A stretch of DNA of 20,078 bases from contig JAEOTN010000272.1 in NCBI GenBank assembly GCA_016839865.1, positions 1 to 20,078 of the forward strand, written 5' to 3'. This document shows positions 1-7,602 of this stretch, piece after piece. Below the pieces are notes generated by a model. The model was given only the letters and a program-made list of their open reading frames with translations. It had not been told where the DNA came from and ran no database searches. Source of the DNA: Promethearchaeota archaeon. Its GTDB lineage: Archaea; Asgardarchaeota; Lokiarchaeia; Sigynarchaeales; MK-D1. Position numbers and translations under genes: made by a program. Numbering within the stretch: position 1 is the first letter of the stretch; the number at the start of each line of letters is the position of its first letter.

Positions 1-569
1 TGGAATCCACATCCTTGCGAAACCATCCAACCAGCTAACCTTCCTGTATTCCCACCACTCATAGAAACGAAAGAAATGTTACCTTTTGCTGTTGGCATGC
101 CCGGATAATAATGGATTTTTGAGTATGGATTGTTTATTCCTAGGCAGTTGGGTCCTATAAAGCGGGTATAAGTTTTTACCTCATTAACGGCCTCTTCCAA
201 TTCAGTTTGTAGTGCAAAGTTTCCACTTTCTCCAAATCCCGAGGAAAAAATTACTGCAAATTTTACTTTCTTTTTCCCACATTCTCGCACTACTCCAGGA
301 ACGTGCTTTGCAGGAACTGCAATATATGCTAAATCGATTTCTGGGACTTCTGGATCAAATAATGAAGGATATACTTTAAATCCGAATAGATTCTCGTGTT
401 TTGGGTTGATAGGATATACTTCTCCACCCTCTTTGACAAATTCTTGATTAGCAAATACGAATTTTATTCCACCAATTTTATTTTTTGAAACTCCAATTAC
501 GGCTATAGTTTTTGGATAGAATAACCTTGTTAAGTCAACATGTGTAGTAGTTTGAGCCCCAGAACTCAT
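1..569 (-). CDS. Acyl-CoA synthetase (NDP-forming), CoA-binding N-terminal part, truncated by window edge
   Basis: Translating the minus strand from the ATG at 569 gives about 189 codons running off the left edge. The protein reads RLFYPKTIAVIGVSKNKIGG near residues 15-34, the Rossmann CoA-binding start of ADP/GDP-forming acetyl- or acyl-CoA synthetases. It continues with VYPINPKHENLFGFKVYPSL, DLAYIAVPA and FIGPNCLGINNP, all typical of this domain; SFVSMSGGNTG near the edge resembles the loop leading to the phosphohistidine domain. In this family the enzyme makes ATP (or GTP) from acyl-CoA, or the reverse. Full proteins are about 460 residues (alpha subunit) or about 700 (fused), so most of the gene is missing here. 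The ATG is preferred because the next upstream ATG (577) meets a stop after two codons, and a TATA-like box lies about 27 nt upstream. Substrate cannot be told. Confidence 0.9.
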   Translation of the reverse strand, partial: MSSGAQTTTHVDLTRLFYPKTIAVIGVSKNKIGGIKFVFANQEFVKEGGEVYPINPKHENLFGFKVYPSLFDPEVPEIDLAYIAVPAKHVPGVVRECGKKKVKFAVIFSSGFGESGNFALQTELEEAVNEVKTYTRFIGPNCLGINNPYSKIHYYPGMPTAKGNISFVSMSGGNTGRLAGWMVSQGCGF

Positions 570-592
570 GTGTCCATTTTATAATGAAAGAC

Positions 593-600
593 ATATTAAG
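593..600 (-). promoter_or_regulatory. TATA box for the acyl-CoA synthetase gene
   Basis: On the minus strand CTTAATAT is preceded by an A-rich BRE-like stretch (AAAAAAG). Its centre is about 27 nt from the ATG at 569, the distance expected when transcription starts at the start codon. There is no Shine-Dalgarno motif before this ATG, which agrees with a leaderless message. Confidence 0.5.
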
Positions 601-695
601 CTTTTTTGACGGAATACGTAAAAAAACGGATTGATTATCACTGTTTTGGATTTTGTAACACAAACATTTTTTTACTCGGTTCAAATTAGCACATA

Positions 696-1811
696 ATGTT
701 ATCGGTTGCTAAGATTACAAATGGAGTTTATTTCTTTAAACAAGATAAAGCTATTCATCCTCTTTCAACGTCAAATGGATACTTAATTGTACCTTCACAA
801 ATACAAAACAACTCCATCTCGACAACCGAAAACTCAATATTGGTGGATGTAAATCTTGAAGAAGAGGGATGGATTGCGTTAAAGACTTTTTGTGATAAGA
901 ATTCAATTCCAAGCCCAAAAACTTTGATTATGACACATTGTCATCTTGATCATTCTTGTCATGTTCATCTATTTGTGAAGATTTTTGATGGAAATGTAAT
1001 AGCTCCTGAACCAGAAGTTTCGGTTATACTAGAGCAAGACGGCTTTTTAAACGTGTATCAAATTCATGAAATGCAGGAAATACCAAGTTTGTTGGAATCA
1101 TATCATCATTTGAAATATGAAATTCTTCAGTTTGATATATTACCAGAAAATAAAGCCACTACTTTTCAACCTGGAACCACATTTGACTTTGGAACAATTT
1201 GTATCAAAACCATACCTTTAACTGCACATAGTGTAGGTCATATTGGTCTTATATTTTCTTTTCCAGATGAAGAAACTAAAATTTTTCATAACTCGTGTCT
1301 TGGTTTGGACCAATTGAAACTTAATAAAGAAGGAATACCAAAAGATGGATTTGGTCCGTGGTATGGCTTTAAACATAATACAATAGAATACTATCTAACA
1401 GATATTGATAAATCGGAATCTCATTTTCAAGAATGCGATGTCTTAACCTCATCTCATGGTATTATTTTCTCTCGTGGAAGCATATCCATAAAAATTCTCC
1501 AAGGAAATAAAATTTACATTAAGATTTTACCACAAGCAGGACATTTTGAATCCCCATTTGATTACATGCGAAGAAAGATTCAAGAACGAGAAGAAGCGAT
1601 TTTAGTTGCTTTAGAAAAATTGGATGTCCACTTAGATCATATACATAAGGTCAATGATTCAAGTGTTTTAATTGGAAAACTGTTAGATATGGATATAATT
1701 TTTTCACAAAACCGAATATCAGTTAGACAAATACCAGCTTATAAGTTTTGGGAACGTCACCTTATTATGAACCATCTGAAAAGATTGGAAAATAAATACA
1801 TCCATCTTTAA
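696..1811 (+). CDS. Metallo-beta-lactamase-fold hydrolase with altered metal site
   Basis: The 371-residue protein has the MBL metal motif HCHLDH at 81-86 (H81, H83, D85, H86), a second histidine motif TAHSVGHIG at 177-185 (H178, H182), and a final SSHG at 252-255 (H254). GPWYGF at 220-225 is shared with many MBL-fold proteins. The usual bridging Asp after the beta-strand (FxGD or FxAD) is not there: the strand reads KIFHNSCLGLDQ (195-206), putting Asn/Ser where Asp is expected, with D205 a few residues later and a short insertion before GPWYGF. About 100 C-terminal residues form a helical extension. There is no signal peptide, so it is probably cytosolic. It is followed 56 bp later by a secreted alkaline phosphatase on the same strand. 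Substrate is unknown; hydrolysis of a thioester, lactone or phosphoester is possible. Confidence 0.82.
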   Translation: MLSVAKITNGVYFFKQDKAIHPLSTSNGYLIVPSQIQNNSISTTENSILVDVNLEEEGWIALKTFCDKNSIPSPKTLIMTHCHLDHSCHVHLFVKIFDGNVIAPEPEVSVILEQDGFLNVYQIHEMQEIPSLLESYHHLKYEILQFDILPENKATTFQPGTTFDFGTICIKTIPLTAHSVGHIGLIFSFPDEETKIFHNSCLGLDQLKLNKEGIPKDGFGPWYGFKHNTIEYYLTDIDKSESHFQECDVLTSSHGIIFSRGSISIKILQGNKIYIKILPQAGHFESPFDYMRRKIQEREEAILVALEKLDVHLDHIHKVNDSSVLIGKLLDMDIIFSQNRISVRQIPAYKFWERHLIMNHLKRLENKYIHL

Positions 1812-1867
1812 TTAAGTATTGACAAAAAAGGAGAAACATTTACTAATATCAAAATACAATTTATGTT

Positions 1868-3169
1868 ATGAAGTTCTTTAGCTCTAGAAACATCATTATC
1901 ATCTCTTTATTCTCCTTCATTTTGTTTACAATACCCAGTTTTTCTCAAGGAATACCTTCTGTAGAGTCACCTCCAACTGGAATCATATTATTGATTGGAG
2001 ATGGAATGGGATTTGATCATATCGAATTAGGTCGATTAGTTGAATATGGACCAAGCGGAGAATCTGCACTATTGAACTTCACATATCAGAATTCTATTTC
2101 TACAGTCAATATTGACGGAATAACCACCGATTCAGCAGCCTCTGCTACTGCAATAGCTACAGGAATAAAGACTCGTAATGGAAGGATTGCAACGAGTTAC
2201 GATGCAAGTGTGGATTATACAACAATACTAGAAATTGCACAAGATAATGGATATGCAACAGGAATTGTAGCTACATGTTATTTAACTCACGCTACTCCTG
2301 CGGCGTTTATGGCCCATAATCCTTCCCGAAATGACAATACTGCAATAGTTGAGGATATTTCTCATGCTAATGTAGATGTACTACTTGGAGGAGGGAGCAA
2401 TAACTACTATTTAGGAGATTATATTTCAGAAATGCAATCTGATGGATACGAGTATATAACTGATAATTCTGAATTGAATTCAACGAGTACTGTTCCGTTA
2501 TTGGGATTATTCAGCAGTACATCTTTAACTCCAGCATACCAAAAACTGGAAACAAGCTCACAACCCAGTCTTTTGAATATGACCATGAAAGCGATTGATT
2601 TATTAAATAATACAGGAGACCCATTTTTCTTAATGGTAGAAGGTTCCCAGATCGATTGGGGAGCTCATGACAACGATCCAATCTATACTGCTTTAGAAGT
2701 CATTGAATTTGAGAAAAGTGTGAAATATGTTAAAGAACTTGCAGAAATTGATTCAAATCTTCAAGTGCTTGTGACTGCTGACCATGAAACAGGAGGATTA
2801 TCAGTAGGTGGCTATACTTTTACAACTGCACTACCTTCAGATACTGATGATTTTGAAACAAAGAGAAGTAAAAGAATTGCACGAGCAGATGAGGTAGCCA
2901 CATCATGGTCAACAGGAGGACACACAAGCTCGGAAGTCATTTTAGCAGGAATGGGTCCGAATACGGAAAAAATTCTCAATGCCACGCATCATGTTGATAC
3001 TTTTCCGATTATGCGCGAAATAATCGATGGACAGACTGAACCATCAATTCTTGATCCTTACAGTAGATATATGAATCTCTTTGTGTTAATTTTCCTTGGA
3101 AGTTTATTAGGAGTTGCAGTTTTGACAGCCCTTTTTACATGGATAGGAAAAAAGAAAAAGAGGATTTAA
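1868..3169 (+). CDS. Secreted alkaline phosphatase with C-terminal membrane anchor
   Basis: This 433-residue protein belongs to the alkaline phosphatase family (PhoA-type fold), hydrolysing phosphomonoesters outside the cell. A hydrophobic signal segment (about 8-27) is followed by IGDGMG (43-48, metal ligand D45), TTDSAASATA (86-95, nucleophile S89), THATPAAF (140-147), EGSQIDWGAH (258-267; E258, D263, H267), TADHETGG (303-310; D305, H306) and TGGHT (349-353; H352). All expected metal ligands and the nucleophile appear present, so it should be active. The C-terminus has one hydrophobic helix (about 403-425) and a KKKKR tail, anchoring the enzyme on the outer face of the membrane. A TATA-like ATTTACTA (1838-1845) with an A/G-rich stretch before it lies about 26 nt upstream, suggesting its own promoter. 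A T8 run at 3187-3194 just after the stop may end its transcript, overlapping the end of the convergent gene. Confidence 0.93.
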   Translation: MKFFSSRNIIIISLFSFILFTIPSFSQGIPSVESPPTGIILLIGDGMGFDHIELGRLVEYGPSGESALLNFTYQNSISTVNIDGITTDSAASATAIATGIKTRNGRIATSYDASVDYTTILEIAQDNGYATGIVATCYLTHATPAAFMAHNPSRNDNTAIVEDISHANVDVLLGGGSNNYYLGDYISEMQSDGYEYITDNSELNSTSTVPLLGLFSSTSLTPAYQKLETSSQPSLLNMTMKAIDLLNNTGDPFFLMVEGSQIDWGAHDNDPIYTALEVIEFEKSVKYVKELAEIDSNLQVLVTADHETGGLSVGGYTFTTALPSDTDDFETKRSKRIARADEVATSWSTGGHTSSEVILAGMGPNTEKILNATHHVDTFPIMREIIDGQTEPSILDPYSRYMNLFVLIFLGSLLGVAVLTALFTWIGKKKKRI

Positions 3170-3183
3170 TATCGAATGAATTT

Positions 3184-3990
3184 CTATTTTTTTTGTTTAA
3201 CTGCAACTACTACAAAATAATAGAGAAGATGCAAGATAATTCCCAGTGCCCATCCTCCTACAGGCCAATACCACCAAACAACAACGCTTTCTAAAAATAA
3301 ATTTTCGAATATCAAGTATCCAGAGACTACAATGAAGAGAAAAATGTGGTAGAGAAGAATCTTTAATTGAATGTTTTTCACATTCACTGATTCAATTATT
3401 GTTACAAACAAGTGTATAGATAAAGCTAATGCTGTTCCTGCAAGAGGCCAATAATGCCATCGATTTTCATAACCCAATATTGTGTTGATAATCAACATAT
3501 ATGCATTAGCACACAAAAACACTAACAAGTGAACAATAAATGAATTTACTAGATGATATCGTTTTCGTGAACTTTGCTCTTCAGGAGGATGACGAATTAA
3601 TATAAACATTGTAGATAATGTGTGAGCAAATAATATCGAAAACCACGCAGATATTGGAAAATACGCCCATGTTATTGGATTCGAGAAGTCTTGACCAGTA
3701 AATGTGTCAATAAATGTGAAATATCCAATCATTATTAGATACAAAAACCAATGCAAAACTAATGCTTTTGTATATCCTCTCAATTTTGTTCGTGCGATAA
3801 TCCGTACGAAAATATGAAGTAACAATGCAATCCCCCACCCGATTAGCGACCACAAAAACCAAAAATAGCTTGTGTTTATTTGGTTGATGAAATATAAACC
3901 CGTATTTACTAGTAAATAGCATACAACGTGAATAATTATGTCTAAAGGAATTTTTCGACGCTTTTTTGTGAATTTTTTTTTGTCAGACAT
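3184..3990 (-). CDS. Polytopic membrane protein built of four 2TM-like units
   Basis: The 268-residue protein has a basic N-terminus (KKKFTKKRRK) and eight hydrophobic helices. They form four repeats of one pattern: helix with an inner His, an Asn/aromatic-rich turn, a W/Y-W/F-x-P or W-G-W motif, then helix with a His near its end. The paired histidines are H21/H59, H80/H123, H154/H193 and H214/H254, all 38-43 residues apart. Unit 1 carries WFLWSLIGWGIALLLH and unit 4 WWYWPVGGWALGIILH, which match the 2TM domain usually seen once at the N-terminus of bacterial and archaeal proteins. Function is unknown; the 2TM domain is often found with sensor or signalling modules, but no soluble domain is attached here. 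A TATAAAA box sits about 22 nt upstream of the ATG and no Shine-Dalgarno motif is seen, so the message is probably leaderless. Confidence 0.85.
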   Translation of the reverse strand: MSDKKKFTKKRRKIPLDIIIHVVCYLLVNTGLYFINQINTSYFWFLWSLIGWGIALLLHIFVRIIARTKLRGYTKALVLHWFLYLIMIGYFTFIDTFTGQDFSNPITWAYFPISAWFSILFAHTLSTMFILIRHPPEEQSSRKRYHLVNSFIVHLLVFLCANAYMLIINTILGYENRWHYWPLAGTALALSIHLFVTIIESVNVKNIQLKILLYHIFLFIVVSGYLIFENLFLESVVVWWYWPVGGWALGIILHLLYYFVVVAVKQKK

Positions 3991-4008
3991 ACAGATGCAA
4001 ATCTTGAA

Positions 4009-4015
4009 TTTTATA
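4009..4015 (-). promoter_or_regulatory. TATA box for the 2TM-repeat membrane protein
   Basis: The minus strand reads TATAAAA, a close match to the archaeal TATA consensus, centred about 22 nt before the ATG at 3990. It is the clearest TATA box in the window. Confidence 0.6.
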
Positions 4016-4079
4016 CAATTTTCAGTATTCTTATAATAATAAATTCAACAGTTAGCCAATAGTTAGCGTTCCATATCCT

Positions 4080-5753
4080 TTATGCTATATATACCACTCC
4101 TTCCCACGGAAATAGATGAATGGTTTCATTTTTTGTTTTTTCGTTTTTTGAATAGATTGTTGTAGATTCTGCAAAGTTTGCGTATTTATGAGGATTCTTA
4201 AATTCGATTACGTCCTCACTCATGTTTAAGTATATGACTGCAATTTGCTTTTCGGATTCGAAACTATGTGTTCGAATATAAGAAACTACATTTAAGGGTA
4301 TTTCTGTTGATTTATATACTACTAGAGAACCCGAATGTAATGCTGGCGTTTGACTTCGTAAGTGGATAAAACGTTTATAACAATGCAACAACGAGTCGGT
4401 ATTTTCGTTTTGGGTTTTTACATTACGTTCCTTATAAGAAGGTGTAATTGGTAACCATGGCATTGAAGATGAGAATCCTGCATTATTTTCTGTATCCCAT
4501 TGCATGGGTGTTCTACATTCATCACGATTTAGAGATTCCCCTATGATTTTTCTGACTAGCTTTAGTATAAATTGAGGTATTTTACTAAATTTTAATGCTA
4601 CAGGATCTAAGCTTGCTTTGATGTCAAGATCATGATTTTCCATTCCTAATTCCTCTCCATAATAGATGAATGGAACACCTCTTGCTGTTAATTGTAGAGC
4701 TGAATTAATTTTCGCTTTTTGTATACTTCCGTTTAATCTAGATATGTGACGTAAACGGTCATGGTTACCATATACCCAAGTAGGAATATGTGGTTCAGGA
4801 AAATATTCTTCATAGAGTTCTATCAATTTATAGATCTTTTTAGAATTGAGCGGAGTTCCCATGGATTTGAATAAAAATACCAGATTAAGACCATCATTTA
4901 TTTTATCACCACAATATGGTCTTGTCAAAAATAATGGTCCATAAACTTCTCCAACAATAAACCTCGTAGGAGTATATTCGTCGATAAGAGTCCTTAATCT
5001 TTTCAAAAAACTAAGGGTATCAGGATGATGCTGGGTGTATTTCGTAGATTGAAACAGATAATCTAGACTTTTTTCTGAGGGAAATAACCTCCACGATGCA
5101 GGATTATCTCGGAATTGGGCATCTTCAAACAGAGTATCAATTAAATCTAGACGGAATCCATCTATCCCTTTATTCAACCAAAATCTAACCGTATCAAGCA
5201 TTTCGGATTGAACTTCTGGATTACGATAATTAAGATCTGGTTGAAATGGAAGGAACTGTGCCCAATACCATTGATTTGTGTGGGTATCATAATGCCATCC
5301 ACTACCCCTGATTACTGCTTTCCAATTATTAGGAGGTTTCTTACCGTCTTTTCCTCTCCCATCTCGCCAGATATACCAATCTCTTTTAGGATTATCTTTA
5401 CTTGAGCGAGATTCTACAAACCATGGATGTTGATCACTCGTGTGGTTCAATACAAGATCGAAAACAATCTTCATGTCCCTCTTATGCAATTCTTGGATAA
5501 GTCTGTCACAATCTTCCATCGTTCCATATTCAAGAGCTATATCTCGATAGTTCATGATGTCATATCCAAAATCCGCTTGAGGAGATTCATAAAAAGGAGA
5601 AAACCATATGGTCTCTATTCCTAAATCCTTAATATAGTCCAATTTTTGGATGATTCCTTGTAGATCACCAATGCCATTCCCTGTTGTATCATAAAAGGAG
5701 CGTGGGTAGATCTGATACACGATTGTTTTCTTCCACCAAGGCAACCGGTCCAT
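4080..5753 (-). CDS. GH13 alpha-glucosidase / oligo-1,6-glucosidase
   Basis: This is a glycoside hydrolase family 13 enzyme that releases glucose from short alpha-glucans or disaccharides. From the ATG at 5753 it has 557 residues, the usual length. The start reads MDRLPWWKKTIVYQIYPRSF, typical of the family. Numbering from the TTG at 5792 (13 residues earlier), the motifs are DLVLNH (112-117), GFRLDLID (212-219, nucleophile D216), GEVYG (281-285, acid/base E282) and GNHD (342-345, D345); RTPMQWD follows later. There is no signal peptide, so it acts inside the cell. The ATG is chosen over the upstream TTG because a TTTAAA box lies 25 nt before it and the TTG lies upstream within the promoter. 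Substrate linkage (alpha-1,4, alpha-1,6 or trehalose) cannot be settled by eye. Confidence 0.92.
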   Translation of the reverse strand: MDRLPWWKKTIVYQIYPRSFYDTTGNGIGDLQGIIQKLDYIKDLGIETIWFSPFYESPQADFGYDIMNYRDIALEYGTMEDCDRLIQELHKRDMKIVFDLVLNHTSDQHPWFVESRSSKDNPKRDWYIWRDGRGKDGKKPPNNWKAVIRGSGWHYDTHTNQWYWAQFLPFQPDLNYRNPEVQSEMLDTVRFWLNKGIDGFRLDLIDTLFEDAQFRDNPASWRLFPSEKSLDYLFQSTKYTQHHPDTLSFLKRLRTLIDEYTPTRFIVGEVYGPLFLTRPYCGDKINDGLNLVFLFKSMGTPLNSKKIYKLIELYEEYFPEPHIPTWVYGNHDRLRHISRLNGSIQKAKINSALQLTARGVPFIYYGEELGMENHDLDIKASLDPVALKFSKIPQFILKLVRKIIGESLNRDECRTPMQWDTENNAGFSSSMPWLPITPSYKERNVKTQNENTDSLLHCYKRFIHLRSQTPALHSGSLVVYKSTEIPLNVVSYIRTHSFESEKQIAVIYLNMSEDVIEFKNPHKYANFAESTTIYSKNEKTKNETIHLFPWEGVVYIA

Positions 5754-5775
5754 GTACAATGTTGAAAAATCTAGA

Positions 5776-5781
5776 TTTAAA
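5776..5781 (-). promoter_or_regulatory. TATA box for the GH13 gene
   Basis: TTTAAA is centred about 25 nt before the ATG at 5753, fitting a leaderless transcript. It lies between the poly-U terminator of the upstream gene and the start, so the two genes are probably transcribed separately. Confidence 0.5.
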
Positions 5782-5793
5782 TGGGTTTGCAAT

Positions 5794-5812
5794 AAAAAAA
5801 ATTGAAAAAAAA
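5794..5812 (-). terminator. Poly-U terminator after the SBBP propeller gene
   Basis: On the minus strand two T8 tracts follow the stop codon of the beta-propeller gene within 30 nt. Archaeal RNA polymerase stops at such U-tracts without a hairpin, and no hairpin is seen. Confidence 0.5.
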
Positions 5813-5821
5813 GAAATCAAG

Positions 5822-7426
5822 TTATGTCGGTTTCACTCGTTTTTTCTTAATAATTAGGAAGATAACTAATCCAACAATTGCTAAAAATCCAACCGAACCG
5901 CTAATAGAAGTCCATAATATAAGTGATGTTGGGAATTTGGGTATCGCTGGTAGAGTTAAACTCAGACTCATTATATATAGGTCACTGCCACCATTCAGTG
6001 TATCATTACCTGGATGGGCATTTACTATTGGAAAATCCACTGAGTCGGTAAAACCCAGCATTACTGCATTGTTCGTAGAATCCATTTTTACGTCACTGCA
6101 AATTTCGTTTTGGGATCCCCCAAACGTGCTTGAAGTTAAGATTCTTCCTTTAGAATTTAGAACTGTTTGGAACCCTTGACGTCCACTTGAAATTTCGTCA
6201 AATTCTTCTCTAACAAGAAAGTCTGATGAAATAGTTTCCCCAACAATATATGCATTTCCATTTGAATCTACATCTATACCCAACCCATAATCATTATCGT
6301 CTCCCCCAAATACTGTCAAATACTTCAATTTTTGACCATTGTTTGTCAGTTTACCGGCAAATGCATCATCAGAAAAACTGCTATCATGACTAGAATAATC
6401 ATTAGTAATCAAGGAAGCACTGCTCAGCGAACTTTCACTTCCTCTACCAGTGAAATAAATATCATCAGAATCATCTAATGCCATACCCATTAACCGATCT
6501 TGACCAGGCCCACCAATTATTGTAGCAAATAGCAATTCTCCATCACTATTGTATTTCATAATCGCACCATCCATTTGTTCGACGGTTGAATAATGTGCGT
6601 TTAAGGTTGGGAAATCTGAAGACATAGTTCCTCCAGCGATCACTATATCATCATTACTATCAATTTCAATATCTTGCCCCCAATCGTTTCCGGTACTGCC
6701 CAGTAGGGTAGAGAATTGTACATGCCCAGATGAATTGAATTTCGCTAAGTAAAAATCAACCGCTCCTTGTTGAGATACTCCAGGCAATTTAGATGCCATG
6801 TCGTTTGAATAGGTACTACCAGTGATGTATACATTTCCTTCACTATCTACGCCTATGGAGTAGCCCCAGTCATCTTCTGAACCTCCAAAATACCGACACC
6901 ACTCAATAACACCAAAGGGTGTGATTTTTGCAATCCATGCATCATCATTCCGAGATCCACCATTATTAACTAGTTGCTCTGAATTATTCAGATAGAAATT
7001 TGAGGAAGCTGTTGTTCCTACAATATAAATATTACCTGCAGAATCACACACTACATCAGTTGCCCAGTCCTTTCCTCCACCACCCAAAAGTGTGGAGAAT
7101 AAGAGAGTACTCCCATCCGAGCTGAATTTTGATACAAATATATCAGAATTGCCCCCGCTAAATCCAGGAATTGCATAAGTTACAGGATAATTTGAGGAAA
7201 AGGTTCTCCCAACAACTATGATATTATCATCATTGTCTACTTCAATGCTCATTTTACCTAAATCATTGGTATCATCTTGACTTTCATTTTGGGACCCCCC
7301 AAAATAAGTAGAAAAATGGAAATTAGTAGAAGCTGCTGTAAATTGAGTAACAGTAATGTTAACTAGCAAAATAAGCCCAAGAAATAAGGTAAAGTTTAGG
7401 ATTTTCATACTTTTAGTTTTATTCAT
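5822..7426 (-). CDS. Secreted SBBP-type seven-repeat beta-propeller with C-terminal membrane anchor
   Basis: The 534-residue protein starts with a signal segment (about 7-28). The middle carries seven copies of the SBBP beta-propeller repeat: an F/Y-x-GG-like strand, D-(W/Y/E)-G/x, then VDSxGNxYIxGxTxSSxFP. The GG positions are near 43, 115, 181, 243, 305, 374 and 436, so the spacing is 61-73 residues and a seven-bladed propeller is likely. The Asp/Asn-rich turns (DSAGN, DSEGN, DSNGN) may bind calcium. A C-terminal hydrophobic helix (about 505-526) ends in KKKRVKPT, so the propeller faces outside. No catalytic site is seen; the likely role is binding or adhesion, which is inference. A strong AAGGAGAT sits 7 nt before the ATG and fixes the start. 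Confidence 0.88.
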   Translation of the reverse strand: MNKTKSMKILNFTLFLGLILLVNITVTQFTAASTNFHFSTYFGGSQNESQDDTNDLGKMSIEVDNDDNIIVVGRTFSSNYPVTYAIPGFSGGNSDIFVSKFSSDGSTLLFSTLLGGGGKDWATDVVCDSAGNIYIVGTTASSNFYLNNSEQLVNNGGSRNDDAWIAKITPFGVIEWCRYFGGSEDDWGYSIGVDSEGNVYITGSTYSNDMASKLPGVSQQGAVDFYLAKFNSSGHVQFSTLLGSTGNDWGQDIEIDSNDDIVIAGGTMSSDFPTLNAHYSTVEQMDGAIMKYNSDGELLFATIIGGPGQDRLMGMALDDSDDIYFTGRGSESSLSSASLITNDYSSHDSSFSDDAFAGKLTNNGQKLKYLTVFGGDDNDYGLGIDVDSNGNAYIVGETISSDFLVREEFDEISSGRQGFQTVLNSKGRILTSSTFGGSQNEICSDVKMDSTNNAVMLGFTDSVDFPIVNAHPGNDTLNGGSDLYIMSLSLTLPAIPKFPTSLILWTSISGSVGFLAIVGLVIFLIIKKKRVKPT

Positions 7427-7431
7427 TTATA

Positions 7432-7439
7432 ATCTCCTT
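7432..7439 (-). promoter_or_regulatory. Strong Shine-Dalgarno site for the SBBP propeller gene
   Basis: The minus strand reads AAGGAGAT with 7 nt between GGAG and the ATG at 7426. This picks that ATG over the next in-frame Met (residue 7) and shows this mRNA has a leader, unlike the neighbouring leaderless genes. Confidence 0.75.
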
Positions 7440-7573
7440 GTGTTATTATTGTTAATTGAATATTCTAAGTCTAAATCATCAATCGGATAAATAAATCTTA
7501 TGTTATTTTTATTTTGAGAAACGTTTCGGTATTGAATAAATTTCGAAAAAAAACCTTAGAGAGAATATGAAGG

Positions 7574-7589
7574 AAAAAAAATAAAAAAA
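7574..7589 (-). terminator. Poly-U terminator after the first membrane pyrophosphatase
   Basis: A T7 and a T8 tract (minus strand), one base apart, lie about 13-30 nt past the stop at 7603. No hairpin is visible. The rest of 7427-7602 holds no gene; a weak TATA-like ATTTATTTAT (minus strand, near 7483-7492) may belong to the propeller gene. Confidence 0.5.
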
Positions 7590-7602
7590 GTATTAATGAA
7601 AA

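Noticed and set aside
1812..1867. AAAAAAGGAG at 1824-1833 as ribosome site of the alkaline phosphatase
   Set aside because: It is about 35 nt before the ATG, too far for a Shine-Dalgarno site; it fits better as a purine-rich stretch before a TATA box.
5754..5792. TTG start at 5792 for the GH13 gene, adding 13 residues
   Set aside because: The TTTAAA promoter box would lie within that extension, and the ATG at 5753 gives the family's usual N-terminus and length.
5802..6179. 125-codon plus-strand ORF within the propeller gene
   Set aside because: It is antisense to the well-supported SBBP protein and shows no family features.
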